Shown piece after piece: positions 11,401 through 26,400 of a DNA stretch of 64,000 bases. The stretch spans positions 1-64,000 of the forward strand of contig VXAU01003751.1 of NCBI GenBank assembly GCA_013399695.1, in the 5' to 3' direction. The notes beneath the pieces were generated by a model. That model ran no database searches and was not told where the DNA came from. It worked only from the letters and a program-made list of their open reading frames with translations. This stretch comes from Formicarius rufipectus. Lineage: Eukaryota; Chordata; Aves; Passeriformes; Formicariidae. Every line of letters begins with the position of its first letter. The first letter of the stretch is position 1. The position numbers and the translations under genes were made by a program.

Positions 11401-14400
11401 TCTGCAGCTCTGTAGGATGGGTACAGAGTGATGGCTGATTATATGGAAGAAAACTTAACTAACTTAACCATGAATCTCTGTATATCAAGTTGTGGACTTC
11501 TATCAAAACTAAGACCACTACCAGAAGTATGATTTTGGAGGCAAAACCTTTTCCATGTTTCATCCTGTCTCCTGTACTATAAGATCCTCTATAAGATTCT
11601 TTCTTTAAGGAGGGGAAAGGCAGGATACCGAAGGAGGAAGAAGCAAGCCTCATTAGAGTCAAGGAATTTCTTGGTAAAAGGTGTATATATATATATACAC
11701 AAGTCTATCCATACACACATGGATAGATTCTAATCACAAGAGTGGACGAAACCAGAGACAGCCACAATGAACGTATAGTGTTACAAGATTTGCAGCAATG
11801 TAATGAGAGTTTCTTCTATTCAGAAAACAGTCCGTTTTAGTTCTTCTCAAAAGGAGAAATAACTAACACTAAAGAAACCTTTGTAAAGAAATATTTGACA
11901 TTTCCAATCATCAAGTTCCTTTGGATTACTTTACTTACTTGTCATTCTTGTTCTTCTTTTGATGTCTGAATCACCCTTGTTACTACACATGAAAAGCAAA
12001 TCAAAAGAAGAAAAACAGAGTGCTTTAGCTAATGAAGATTATGCTGATTTATTTATTGAAATATCTTATTTGATGTTCATTAAAATCATTAAGTGTTCTG
12101 CTTTTGTGTTCAGCAGAAGCAGGTGTAAATCCCTAAGAATGATTAGACTCGGAAAAAACTGCACACTTCCTTATAGGTTTTGTATCTTATATTCATTTTT
12201 TCCCTAACAATTGTATTTACTGAATAGTTTCCAGGTACCTGATATGTATGTTTTTTCACCACTAGTAGCCATGCATACCATATATGACTAAGGAAAACAC
12301 ATTCCATTCTTTCTTAAGACAAAAGAATCAATCTTCCTATCTATGCAACATCAGCATTTTCCATCCACAGTCTGCATGGTCGTGTCTGTTCAACTTTCAT
12401 CCCCTGTCACCATAAAGTAATGTTATTACAGAGTAAATATATATATATATATATGTTATCAGTAATTAAACACTAATCATTCCTATGTTTTGCAAAGCCT
12501 GTTTGTGATTCTTGGACTGAATCTGTAGGACTGGTATTTTGACAAAAACTGTTAACCAAGGATGTCTGATAAAAATACAGATCACTCCTCCCATGTCATT
12601 TTTCTGTAGCTGTGTGTCAAACCAGAACTACAATAGTAATTATTATTGGATCCAGCACAATCTAGAACCAAGAAGACAAAACAGGCATATGAAATCATGT
12701 TTGGGCCTCTTTATTAGGCCTGCTAAAGATTATGGAAAATCACTGCAGATTAAAGTTGCCTGGCAAATATACACTTGAAAATGCATCAGACTTACCGTTT
12801 TAACCTCAAGAGGTACATAGTAACCCATTCTGAAAATAATTTGTGTTTACCCAGATCCTGGAGAGCCCAGAACTCCTAAACAGAAAGAAACAGTTTATGG
12901 CAGGTAATCAGAGTTTTCTTCCTGTTAAGCTAAAACCAAATTAAGGAAATGAATATTGTGGTTTAACCCCAGCTGACAACTAAGCCCCACATAACCAGTC
13001 GCTCGCTCTTCTCAGCAGGATGAGGGACAGAATCAGAGGGTTAAAAGTAAGAAATCGCATGGGTTAAGATAAGAACAGTGTAATAATTGAAATAATTTAA
13101 TAATAACAATAATAATAGTAACGTAAAGAAAAATAACAAAAGGAGAGAGAAATAAACCCCAAGGAAAGCGAGTGATGCAAATGAAAACCAACTGTCCACC
13201 AGCCGATGCCCAGTCAGTTCCCAAACAGTGGCCCCCCAACAGCTTTCCCCTAGTTTATTTGCTGAGCATGACCCCATATGGTGTGGGATATCCCTATGGC
13301 CAGTTTGGGTCAGCTGTCCTGGCCCTGTCCCCTACCAGCCTCTTGTGCACCCTACCCCAGCCTATTCACTGGCAGGGCACTATGAGAAGCTGAATAGTCC
13401 TTGACTTAGTGCAAGCCCTGCTCAGCAATAACTTAACTATCAGTGTGTTATCAACATTATTCTCAATCTAAATCTAAAATATAGCACAGTACCAGCTACT
13501 AGGAAGAAAATTAACTCTATCCCAGATGAAACCAGGACGACAAGTATTAAAAGTATTTAAGAGAGAAACATATGATGACCCTTCAAGGAATTTTCTCCCT
13601 CAAAATTCCACTTGTATATTTTCCTCTGTATTCAAATTATTTCTTTTTGCTAGAATGATACATCCATATCAATCCATCTCTGTTATGACAAATTCCACCT
13701 AAACACCTCTCACACTACACCCTTGTTTTTCACTGGCTTACTGTCTAACCTATTTTATTTTTTAGGCTACATAACCACAGGTTTTACTGTCTTCTGACTT
13801 GCACATGGACCAGATCTATTTGTAGAGACTTTTTTTCACGAAAAATTATGAAATAAAAAAAAAATACGGATAAATGAAAGGTGAAGAGAAAGGAAAACGT
13901 AAGGCTACAAGAATAGGAGAAAACTGAGAAGAACAGAGACAGTAAGAAAGGAAACTGGGAAAAGGCAAACAGCAAGAAATCAGAGTTTGGGGTTCCCACC
14001 TCCTGCTGGACAACAACCACAAACCAGGCTTCCCTGGCTGACTGAGAGCTAACAGCTGCTTCACACTGCTCAGCTGAAAGTAACCGAAGCTCACAGAAAA
14101 AAAATGAGATTAGAAGATTAGAAAGAAATGGACATGGATAAAAGGAGGTAAACAGCACATATACAAGGAAAGAAAAAAAAAGTAAGGGAAATTAAAAGCA
14201 AGGAGAAGTTCTGGTCCCATTTGGAGGGGGGCAGGGAGAAGGGGGGTTAAAGGAAAAAAAAAAAAACCAACAAAAAAATTCAAAAAAATTCAAAAAAAAA
14301 AAAAAAAAAAAAAAAAAACAAAAAAAAAATCTAATGAAAACCATATCTGATCATAAAAAAGAGCACAGAAATGACTAAGCTGAGGGTCAGTCAGGTGGAT

Positions 14401-17400
14401 AAGTGTGGGAATTAAGCACTGGTTCCAAGACATGCAGAGTTAGGCTTGCTTTAGGAGCAATTGCAGAATGTTTACAATTAATACTACATGTAAGGACTCC
14501 TGCAGTGTTCCCAAAGGATTCTGCAATTTTTACATCAGTTGTGGTACACAGCTGAAAAAATCTTAAGTGATCTACAAATCTATATGGGAACTAACTTTCC
14601 TACTTAAAAAGCAGATGAAATTATTTCAAAATTAAAATTCTTTAAAACAAAAATTTTTTAGCAGCATAAAATTGGACCTGCTTTTCCACATCAGTTTTGG
14701 GACTCAGAACTTGTGGGCTAAATCATTTCATTGGGTGGAAGGAAAAAAAAAAAAAAAAAAAAAGGAAAAAAAGATTAGGTTGCTACCAAGTGAATCCTGA
14801 AAATGACCCTCAGTGTAGCAGCAGAGTCACAACAGCACCACGATTGCTGCTGGTTCCTCAGCCAGCACCCTCAAGGGTAGGGAGGTGGAGTTGCCATAAA
14901 TTTCACTATTGCAATACTCCAGGAGTGACTTCATACTGCATGAGGGTGGTTTATGTTCTTCCTATCACACATAGACTACTAAGAAATGGAAAAATCCCTT
15001 GTATTCTTTTTCAAAAATACCTTCTCTTACAAATTATTTATTCCAAAGCTACAGCTCCTTGGTTTTTTTGTTGCTTACACCTCTGGAATATCTCAACTTT
15101 CTAACTCTTAATGGTTTCAAGCTCATAGAAAAGGTCAGAATAGACCTCTTAGCAGAAGAAAACAAGGAAAACCAAAAAATTTGGGCCAAGTCACTCAATT
15201 ATTTGGACACAACTGGAAAGAAAAAGAGCAACTCCTCATTTTCAGTCTATGTTTTACATACAGTCGTTCTGCTCCCTAAAACAACCTCTTCAGTCCACTC
15301 ACTCTCATTTTAAAACAGCTTCAAAGACAAACAAGTTTAAGTCACGTGTTCGGAGAAGGTAATGAAGTTTCCCAGGCAAAGTGAATAATATTCATTACAT
15401 GGACAAGGCACTATATTAAAGAAAAAAAAAATAGTAATTTGGCTCTTGCAAAAACACTTCCTATTTTTCTTCCCAGATCAGGTATATACAAGTTTTTCAG
15501 AATTTCCCCTCTGCATTTTTAGCCAATTATTACTTGCCCAGCATCTCATTTCAGTTCAAACATTTCAGCTGTATTTCCACTTCTAAAGATTGCACTACAT
15601 CTGGGCAAGAATTTTATCTTTTTTAAATGTTTTTATCTCTTTTATGGTTATAGTTGGTCCTGAGGAGTATGTTGAACCTGAGTTAGCAGCAACACAGGAC
15701 AGAATAGCTGGTTAAGCAGGGCACAATACCAAAATGCATTCTTATGCTTTAAGTCATATTTAAAACCAATCTTGTGCTCAAGAAAGGGCAGAGGTCACTC
15801 TGGGCAAAGGGTTTAGCAAGAGTTTATAACGACATGGGATCTCACTTATCATTAGACACTGGAAAAAGCTGAGCCTGAGAGCAGAAGTTTAGGCCACCTG
15901 GTAAAAACCATGTTAGCAATAGTTCAGTGGACTTGAGGTTGAAATTTTCTTTATGAGCCCTGTCCAACTTCACTTGTTGGACAAAAGTTATTCTTGAGCA
16001 GAACAACAAAAAAAAAAAGGAAGGGAGGGGTAGAAAAGTTCTTCATAGCAGAGTCACCTTAAATGTGAAGAAAATCATATTCCCACCTGTGTGTGGGAAT
16101 TTATGACTACTCATATCGTACCCTTACCAGAAGCTGAAAATCTGACTTCAGCACTCTTCATTAATGTATCTTTCATCAGCACTCTTCATCACCAGACATG
16201 GGTTTAACAAAGGATAAGGACACATTTCCCACAGAAATCATGGCTTGAGACATCCTCTACTATGTCATGGTTATGTTCAACTTGATTTACTTATTCTGTA
16301 TTAAGTCTTCCTAAAATCAGGTGCTTGTATTAATACCTCAGGAATATGGAGCTCCCTTAACTGGTCTTCAGTAATTTCACTCAGCTCTCGAAATGTCATT
16401 GTAAAATCAGCCTTTGTATCTTCCATAATCTAGCAAAATAAAGATCGTTCTATCAGTGCTTTTCAAGTATGGGGTATCAGTTCAGATGTTTGTCAACAAA
16501 ATTAGCAAAATAAACTCACTTTTAAGAGGAAAGCAATCAAATAGTTATCACTCTGATTCTCCCCAAGAAGACCCAATTTTGCTTTGAATAGTTCTGTGAA
16601 ACTGAAACAATAACAAAGTAAGGAAATTATTACATAATATAATTTATAGTATTGTGACTAGAAGGTTTCAATTCTGAAACTGCATACCGGCTGTAGTAGT
16701 GCTCACCATACGCCTCCAAAACCTGGGAAGCTCTGCAAAAACAAATGAAATGTTCAGTTCTATGGAACTAAAATGCTGCTGTGGGTATAATCCTACTGCA
16801 CACTGAACAACATAAACTTCTTCTGACTGGTATCTCAGAAACACTGGTATTCTGAATCATCGGGATCCATTCTTCATATAAGAATCTTTACAACAGGCTA
16901 TTAAAATACTACCTCATTACTTCAGAAGGATGCATGGTCTTCAGAAGTAAGCATCTTAAAGAACAATCTAGACAAAACAGAAAACTGGAGGCAAAGGGCC
17001 TATCTTAGTGAAAGGACTATGGATCACACACCTAGTACTTCCTTGTGGTCCTATTTTGCTATTATTTATGACTAGTGAACACCTTTCTCTGACCTTTTTC
17101 TGGCTAATAATTAATCCAGAATCAATTTCCACTTAAAAAAAATATTAAAGATTTTAAAAGCTAATCCCTTTCTTTCCTATACATATGGTGATGAGAGGGT
17201 CCCCTTTCTCACTAGTTCTTTTAAGCAGTAATATATTTCAAGGATTACTTACAGCTGCTTTTGCCTGGGATCCAATAAAGGTTTCAGAGCTTGTAACAGC
17301 TTGCTCAGATTAAATAGCCCAACATTTGCCTGATTTCCTATTTTATACCTCCTTTCATCATCAGATGCGTTTGGAACAAAATCTGTTTAAAACAAAACAT

Positions 17401-20400
17401 TACTTTTCCATAGCAGAGTATTTACAGTAAGCAATCAATGTTAAAATATTGAAATGCATTCATTTTTATACTTACATGGCAAACTCATAAAAGACCTAAA
17501 GCTACTAAATATTTGAAATCAGATCATAAGGATACTTATTTATAGTGAATTAACTCAATATCTATTATTTGCAAATCTAAGAAATACATAATTCATAGAC
17601 AAGTTCCCATGTGTCACAATAAAAAATAAATTCACGTTTAAACGGAAAAATACCAGTTTTATATTAAAAACAATGTTTTTTATACTTAAAGTTTTTACTA
17701 CATATAGTTCTACTATTTAGCACACAGAGGAAGCAAACAAACATCCAACTAGACTCATGATTTATAATTATTTCTGTAAAAGTCACATATATAATAAACA
17801 TGTACTTAATAGACATGTACTTAAGCATGATTTTTTCAGTTGTACAAGCCAGCTTTATGTATTCACATAAAAATTAGGGCTTATGTGTTCCAGTATGCAA
17901 ATGCATTATTTGGGAGATAACAAATACCTGCTATACAAGTTATAAGTACCCAGAAGTAAAATGTATGCCTATGTACAGCAGCAGTCTAAGTGGATGCAGC
18001 ATGAACCCCTTGTTCAGATCAAATGCAGATAAACTGATCAATGCACACAGCACCGTCTGAGTCCTCAGAGGACACTGACAACAAACAGTATTAAGGAGAA
18101 GGCCTGTGACGCGTCTGTCAGATCAGGTTAGTGATTCAGACCTGAATTTTAACTCTAAAGCCTTTCATCTGGCTCTAGGGTGCACTGTCTGTGGCTGGGA
18201 CAGAGTTAATTTTCTTCACAGCAGCCTGCACGGTGCAGTGTTTTAGACTTAACACTATAACAGTGTTGACAACACACCAATGTTTTACACATTGACAAGC
18301 AGTGCTGGTACAAGATCCTTTGTTCTCTCTCTACAACCCCAGATAGTTAGGGTAGGGGTGGGCAAGAGGCTGAGATGGGACACAGCTGGGACAGCTGACC
18401 CCAGGTGACCAAAGGGATACTGCATACTGTATAACATCATGTTCAGCAATAAAAGCTGGGAGTTTTGTTAAGGCAGGTGGAGACTGACTCAGCATCATCC
18501 TGGTGTGGAAGGTGGTGACTGGTTACCTTTGCAACTTGTTGGTCTGCCCTGCCTTTTTTTTTTTTCCCCCCTTTGCTTATTCAGCTGTCTTTATTTGACC
18601 TGTAAGCTTTTTCCTCATCCCTTATTTTCCAATTGTCTCCCTCATTCTGCAGCAGAGGGGAGTGGTCAAGTGGCTTTGTGGGTCCTTAATTGCCAGCTGG
18701 GGTCAACCCACTATATAAAGATCTACAACCAGAAAAGCCCCATTTTTGTCAATACAATAGAGATAATATGACATTTATTCTTATGAGATTTCCTTAACTT
18801 GAGGCTGCAGGGTCCTGAAAACACATAGTGAGATAACCACCCCTGGGTTCTGAAGCTTACTCAGATGCAATCTCTAAACAATAACCTAATAATATGCATT
18901 TATGTTAATACTGGACCTATATATATATATCACTCCCAGACCAAGTTCATACTTTCAAAGAAACTGTGTAGATTTGTTTTCTTCCAACACATAATTAGAT
19001 GCTGTGACTATAAGTCTAGAGCTTGATGGATTCATAGTCACTATATTCTACTTTTGCTTTTGGCTACTTCCCGCAATACACAGTTTTTAGTTTTCTGAGG
19101 TTCTGTGGTAGCATCTATTCTGCTGATGAAGTTCAAGTGGAAACATTCTCATGAAAATTGATTTAACAAAGACTTTTAGCCCTTGAAATGCAACCTCTAT
19201 AGCCTATCATGAAACTGGACACTGATACAATATTCTTCCTAAAGCTCTTCAAACAGTACATGTGGTTATGATTTGACTGCTAATAATGTTACTTTTCATG
19301 CATATAAAAATTACATAATATAAAGATTTTAATTAAAAATAAAATTAAAAATAGGTGCAACACTCACTTGGATCATAGGAGTCCATAAATCCAAACGGAC
19401 CATAATCTATTGTTATGGATAATAAACTGAAGTTATCTGTATTGCACACACCTACAATCAAACAGAGAGGAGAAACAAAATTTAAAATACCACTTGAACC
19501 CCGCAGTCTGTAGGAAATTTCCTGTGAAACAGATCCACTGAATCTGAGAGCTTTGCAGCAGACATCTTTCAGAAACCACCCTGGAAAATCAGCCTGTCCC
19601 TCTGATACCTGTCGATTTTAAGCAGGCACAGGAGCCGATGGGTGCGTTTCCTCGCTGCCCCGCCAGGCGGCGCCACTCCCACCGCGGGCCCGGCCCGCCG
19701 AGCGCGGCGCTGCTTCATCCCCGACACTGTGAATCCCAATCCCAGGATGGGCGGCGCTGGTTCATCCCCGACACTGTAAACCCCAATCCCGGGATGGGCG
19801 GCGCTGCTTCATCCCCGACACTGTAAACCCCGATCCCGGGATAGGCGGCGCTGCACCCCATACACTGAGAAACGGAGGGTTTTCCGCAGATGGATGGCAT
19901 TCAGAGCAGTGGAATGTGTACATGACATCGAGACGCTGTCTCTGGACACTGGACTGCTGCAACAGTTCCGGGAATTCTTGGTCCCGTGTTCTTGCTCCTG
20001 TCACTGTCACGCTCTTAGACGCCTGAAGTGCCCCGAACTCTTTTACAAAAAACTTTTGTTTTCATGTGTAACAGATACAGCTGTTACGTAAGCGAAGATA
20101 TCAGAAGGACTGAATACGAAATAAAAGCCGATTTTAGGTATATGACTATAGAACATTCCACTGCAGCTTACCATGTGCAAACCCCACGGACATCCACAAC
20201 GCCATCAGATTGGCAGTCTCTGATACGACTGTAGAGAAAAACTCCTAAAATCAAATACATCTTTTACTTCAAGTCCTCTGTATCGAAAATAGTAAATGAC
20301 ATAAACATTTTATTCACTTTAGAAATATGTGATACATTCTATTTTTTTAATTTTATATATGTGTCTGTCAGGACTTTTCATTTGTATTCTAAATTATGTG

Positions 20401-23400
20401 AGCACATAATACATTTATCCAGTAAAGACTATAGTTAAATAAATATATACAGATGCCCTAAAAGAAATTAAGGATTAAAAAAAAGACACTATATAGTGCC
20501 TATTGTGCATACTAGAATATACTATATATACTACATTTATACTAGAAAAAAATCATGACCACTGCTCACTGAAAATCTGAACAGTAAGTGAACAAAAAAG
20601 AACAGAAAATGGAAGATTCACAATAAATATTTCCATAACAAAACCAGTGAAGAATGTTCATATTTGAGAAAACAAAAAATAAATCAAGAAGCAGATTTTT
20701 ACTGCAAAGAATTAACAAAGTTTTCCTAATAAGACCTGTAAGCTTACTTCAAAATTTAAAACCTTTTAGAACTTGAAACTCTGAAGAACTTTGCGTAATT
20801 TTTGTTCACAAGCTTGTGGAAATTAAAAACAACTTAAAAAAAATACTTACCAGGTATCTATCTGAATCATTCATAGCTATTGATGGAAAATGTTCCTGGA
20901 TGATAAAATCCAGCAATCTTCTGTAATAAGAGAGGCACAATTCTTTAAAAAAAGCTGGTACTTTCAGAACTGATCATTCAAAATTCTTGTTTCCAAACAG
21001 CAAAATGCCTGCCACAAACACTTAGTGGAAAACTTAGTCTCTTTATTCCAGTGAGTGTTGGATTAAGCTCTTCTAAATGCTTAGAGATGAAACCTAAGGT
21101 TCCAGTCATAAACACAACTGGAGACTGCCACGCAGAATAAAAATTATTCCCAGATGTTAAACCTGCAGAGCACACCATAATCTGGTTTTGTATGTAGCAA
21201 TATCCATTTTTAGGAAGAGTTTGCATATATTAAAAAAAAAAAAAAGTATATGATCACAAGGAATAAGTATTCATTAGAGTTCTCACAAAGAAAATTTTAT
21301 GGCTGAATTCTTTAACCAGAAAAATACTTTAACCCAATAAAACCAACCCAAAACTTGGAATCAGTTCCCTAATTCAGTCCTTCAGTTTTACAATAAAAAT
21401 CTGCTGACATTAAAAAAAATCCAAAACAAAGAGTAGCAGCTATGTAGATTGTTGTGGGAAATTAAAATTATCAGTTACTACAATGTACAGCTGCTGTTAT
21501 AGTTCTTGCTCATTTGTAAGCACCCCAGAACAACCTCTACTCCTCCTTTGAAATTTTTACAGTACACCTAAAAATCTGTCATGCTGAGAGGCTTAAATCT
21601 GTGCAATGATTTTGTACCTAGTATACTTCTCTGATTTTGCATTATCTGTTTCTGGAGAGCACACTCTATACAACATACTCATGCTAGTGATTTATTTCAT
21701 ATTTCTGTTAATTTAGCTTCACAGACAACTCTGAGAAAGGTAGGAACTTAAACTTTCAATTTACAAATCTTTCCAAAACAAACAACTCTCTCATGATCAG
21801 TTACAAGAATAATTTCAGCTATACAACCATTCTTATTTTGTAAGATTCTGGCTTTCTACCCTTATGAGGTATCTTTTGTAAGCTTGTATAAAAAGAGCAG
21901 GTTATCTTTCAAAATTATGTGATCTTACTTTCTGCATAATTTATGTCTAAATTCCAACTGTATAAGTGCATTTTAATATATAGTCAATTGTTGAGAAAAC
22001 TTATAGTTATTATGAAGATTAAAGTCAAACCTTTGTAAGTCCAGTTCCCCAGAATGAGCTAAGATTTCTAAGGATCCTATACGAAACCATGATTTGGCAA
22101 GACGTAGCACTATTGCACCTTAAATATAGAGACATATGGGTTTAAATGTAAACAGAGTATCAGCAAAATAAAATAGTTGCATAGGAAAAGCCATCATGTG
22201 TTGTTTCTATAGACACAGAATTTATATATGCACTGTAAAATGGGTATTTTTTAAGTATGCTTAACATGTAACAGATGAACATGTATAATGTATAATATTA
22301 CTTTACTACATATATATTTTAATGGTAAAGCTTAATTTGCTATACCAACCACCACAGGCAAAATTCAGTTAGTGCATTAATACTAGAATTACTCAGAGAT
22401 GCTGGGAACAGAGAAAGAACCAACACCAACAGATTTTTCCCCATAATGTGCCATCCCACTCTTTCTCAGAGCAGGTGTAAATAATGTAGCAATGGCACAG
22501 CCATTCCCACCATCCTATTGCTACTATTGAAACAATGGAAAATTTTCCTGTATCATTTTTGTAATGGCAACTGACAGTAAAAATTATATTGCTGCAACAC
22601 ATATGCCACAATCACAGAACTGTTCATAGGGCTTGATTCCTTCAACCGAGATAGTTTCAGACTGATTTTCTCATGAGAGGTGTTATATCTCAGTAAATGA
22701 AATTAAGCCTATTTAGTACTTTTTACTACACTTTTTTTATGAAGAATGAAGTTACAGTGTTGTAACATATTATTTTGAAATATGTTCACTACCTCTTTCT
22801 TTCTTAATATTTCCATTGTAAAACTGGTCTCTCCAGACATCATCATCACTTACAACCAAGCTGTAACAAAAAAAGAAATGAACATTGAAAAGTTATCTCA
22901 GCAAAAATAATTTACAATAAAGATCAAGTCATATTTTACATAAAATATTTCACCTTACATTAATTTTAAGAAATAAAATATGTAATTTCACTGTATTTTC
23001 TGTTATATCCAGAAAAATCAACTCTGTAAGGGTATCATGTTCCTCTAAGCTTAACAAGTAGGATGTTTTTCTTCCAAATGAACTGGGATTACACTGACAA
23101 CCCAGTAGAAGTAATGCTTGGTGCTATCTTCTGAAAGAGGTCTTATCCCCTCAACAGGTACAGAAGACTTCTTGTTCAAGAGTCTAGCAGCAGGACAATT
23201 TAGCTCAAGTTGTCTCATTCGTCAGTCTTTCCTTGTTGAACTGGAAAATATTCTTCTATTCAGGAGGGACATTGACCTGCTGGAGTGGGTCCAGAGGAGA
23301 GCCACAAAAATGGTCAGAGGGCTGGAGCACCTCCAGTGAGGATGGGCTGAGAGCGTTTGAGCTGTTTAGCCTGGAGAAAAGAGGGCTCTAGAGAGACCTT

Positions 23401-26400
23401 ACAGCACCTTCCAGTTCCTAAAGAGGGACCACAAGAAAACTGGAGATGGACTTTTTATAAGGGCTGCTGGGACAGGACAAGAGAAATGGCTTTAAACTGA
23501 AAGGAGGCAAGTTTAAATTACATGTTAGGAAGAAGCTCTTTACTCAGAAGGTGGTGAGGCACTGGACTGGTGTGCCCAGAAAGGCGGTAGATGCCCCATC
23601 TTTGAAACATTCAAGGTCAGGTTGCATGGGGCTCTGAACAGCCTGACCTAGTTGAAGATGTCCCTGCCCACTGCAGGGGGGGTTGGCCTAGATGACCATT
23701 AAAGGTCCCTTCCAACCCAAACTATGATTCCATGATTCAAAATAGTTGAGTGGCACACTATTCAGGATTTAATGCAGATACTTACATCTGTTGCCTATTA
23801 GGGAGTTGAAGATAGCACAGAAGACAGAACCAAACTTGTTTTGGAGGTACACAGCAAAGAATAAGACGCAACCATAACATTCTATTCATAAATATGCCTG
23901 AAGACAGTTACAGTGTTAAAATGACTCCCAAGAGCTAGATTTTGAGGGTGCACTCATACATACACTCATTTACATACTTAAGCATCAAAATTTTAGAAAG
24001 AATGCAAATGGACAAAAAATGTGGAGTGCGCATATAAACATAAATATGTACAAAAAATATATTAAAAGAAATTTTCTGTATTCTTACACATTGCAGTTGC
24101 TTCCAACAGTAACCATGGCTTGGAAACTGAATTATTGTTATTTTATTCAGTATTTTTGGATATATCTAGTAGATATCCAACTGAATGACCTGTTAACTGC
24201 AAAGAACAGGCAGTGAATTGTTCCAGAAGATGGGGAAAAAGTATCTAGAAATCAATATGCTCCCATCACTAGAGCTGTACTGATACAAGTAGCATTAGGA
24301 TTTTTTTTGGTTTTTAATTACTCATTTGGATCCAACTGGTACGTCTGTAGGATTGAGTACAAGAAGCTCTGACACAAATGAAGTGGGAGAAGAAAGTCTT
24401 AATCTTTTAAGAGAAAACAAAAGAATTCAAAAACAGTGAATGAACCTCAGATACTAACAAAATATTGTGTGTATCAGAGTGCCTTGGGACAAGAGTCCAA
24501 ATAATAATGCTACTTATTTTTCCTATTTTGAACAGACTTCTGCCAGAAGGGTTTCTTTTTACTATGTCACCCTTAGCAGGCTCTCTACAAAACTCCTGTA
24601 CAATACCGGTGCTTCTTTTATTGTTAAGAAAAAACCCATGGGGCATCAGCATTTAATTAGCTACCAAAACAAGTTACTGGACATGCAGGACATAAGACCT
24701 GGTCAGGAGCTGAGCAGCTACATACATTCCCACAATACAAATAGTCTTCAAATGATCCCTTAGTTAGTAAGTACCATTACTTCAGAGAAGGCAGCAGCAG
24801 ACCAAATATACACTCAACCATGGGAAATGGAGCACTGAAATTACTCTTATACCAAAGACACTGGAACAGCACTCACAGAAGGATGGATGGTTTATATCTC
24901 TACCTACCCAGCTCCCACTTAAGGACTGGACTTTACACTCCAAAATGCTCTGCCTGCTCTTTTGCATGAACATCAAGCCTATGCAAGTAAAAACCACCCT
25001 GAAAACTACGCATATTGGCTCATTTTCTTGACGTAATGCATATCACTGGTAGTCCCAGAATGTGACTAAAATGGTACTGTATGAAGTGTTCTTTATCTGG
25101 CAGTACAAACTGTAGCACCCCATTGTGAACACAGTACTTAAAATTAATAGAGCAAACTAACCTGCTGGGTGTTCTGGGATAAGCTGTAAGGCTTTTCCTC
25201 CCACTTCTGCCAAGACTTGACAAGACCTCTGTAAGTGCATCCCACCAGCCTCAGTACAACAGCTCCCCATTGGGAAGAATATGGCTGTCAGCTGGGGTTT
25301 TTCCAAATTAGGTCTTGCAAACACAGTCTGGAGATCTTGTACAGCAGTTAAGAGAGGCAGGCATTTAACCAATCTGCCAGCAGAGAACTGAAGCACACTG
25401 TGTGCTCAATAGAATTTGTGCACAGTTACAGAGCACTTTCATACTGGTTTTGCACTGAACAATTTATTGAGACAACAGCAAAGAGAGGCTATAACCTGCC
25501 AGATGCTTTCCTGCTGATATTCAGAAAGATTTAAAGTTCTGCACTAACAGCCAACAGCAAAGGGTCTTAAGGGTGAAGTCAGTGAATAAACCATCAAAAC
25601 TACTTGGAACACAAAACCAACTTGAAATTTTAAACAAATATTCAGTTACTTGATTCTGAGAAAATCATCCAAGTGAGTGAATGTATAATTACATTTGATT
25701 CAAACAGAATTAGTTTTAAATTATTTTTTTTACAAAATCTGTCTCTCTGCTCAAGGGGTGTTTGCATAAATAAAGAATTAAGAGCAACATTCAGTACTAC
25801 TTTCAATATTAGCACCTGCTCATATGTCTGACAATTTTTCCCACCAGTCTTAAAAACTGCAACTGGATGACTGTGACAGTACAAAACCAGCCACTTTAAA
25901 CATTTGCCTAGTTGGCTGGATTCTAGGAAAATTCATTCAAATGCTTAACTTTAGTGTAATAAAATACTAATTTATTAACCATGTAAAATGTATTAATAGA
26001 CTCACTGATTATTCACATACACTAAAGGTATTATTGTTTACAGCCCTGATGGTTTTGCAAGTTGGTGGTGAGAGAACAATTTCTTTGTATTTTAAAGAGA
26101 AGAAATTCTTGATTGAAATATCTTAAACTCTGGAGAGGCAAGTTAGTGTCAGATATAATTACTCAACTGAACTTCCACTTTTTACTTTCTTATGAACCAC
26201 ATTTCAAATTATTCAGTTAAGACAGTCTTCCTGAGTCAACAACAGCTGTTTACCACTTGACATGGACTATACAACCTTGTTTTCAAACAAAAGAGTATTT
26301 CAAAGCACAGCAAAGACAAAAGTGATTCAATTTCTGGTGTTAATTATTATTGGAAAGTTTTACCCAAAAACCTACAGAACTGGAGATATATATTTTCTGA

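Larger units (their letters stand above)
8853..11938 (-). other. SELENOO2: SelO-like intron 17
   Basis: AT-rich intron of about 3.1 kb with an assembly gap (11147-11179) next to A-rich DNA and a TA microsatellite at 11681-11699. No extra exon is needed, because exons 17 and 18 join in phase. Confidence 0.85.
12876..16336 (-). other. SELENOO2: SelO-like intron 15
   Basis: About 3.5 kb. It holds an ERV LTR (12957-13542), a purine-rich block (about 13850-14340) ending in long A tracts, and another A tract at 14742-14763. No exon seen. Confidence 0.8.

Noticed and set aside
12840..12862. Cryptic donor GGTAAAC inside SelO-like exon 16
   Set aside because: Using it would join E-F-W-A-L-Q-D-L directly to a later exon and delete the conserved linker GKHKLFSEW to RMT. 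The longer exon and exon 17 restore the family pattern in phase.
13784..14158. 124-codon open frame rich in F, S and L on the minus strand
   Set aside because: It arises from the purine-rich block on the plus strand. No protein similarity.
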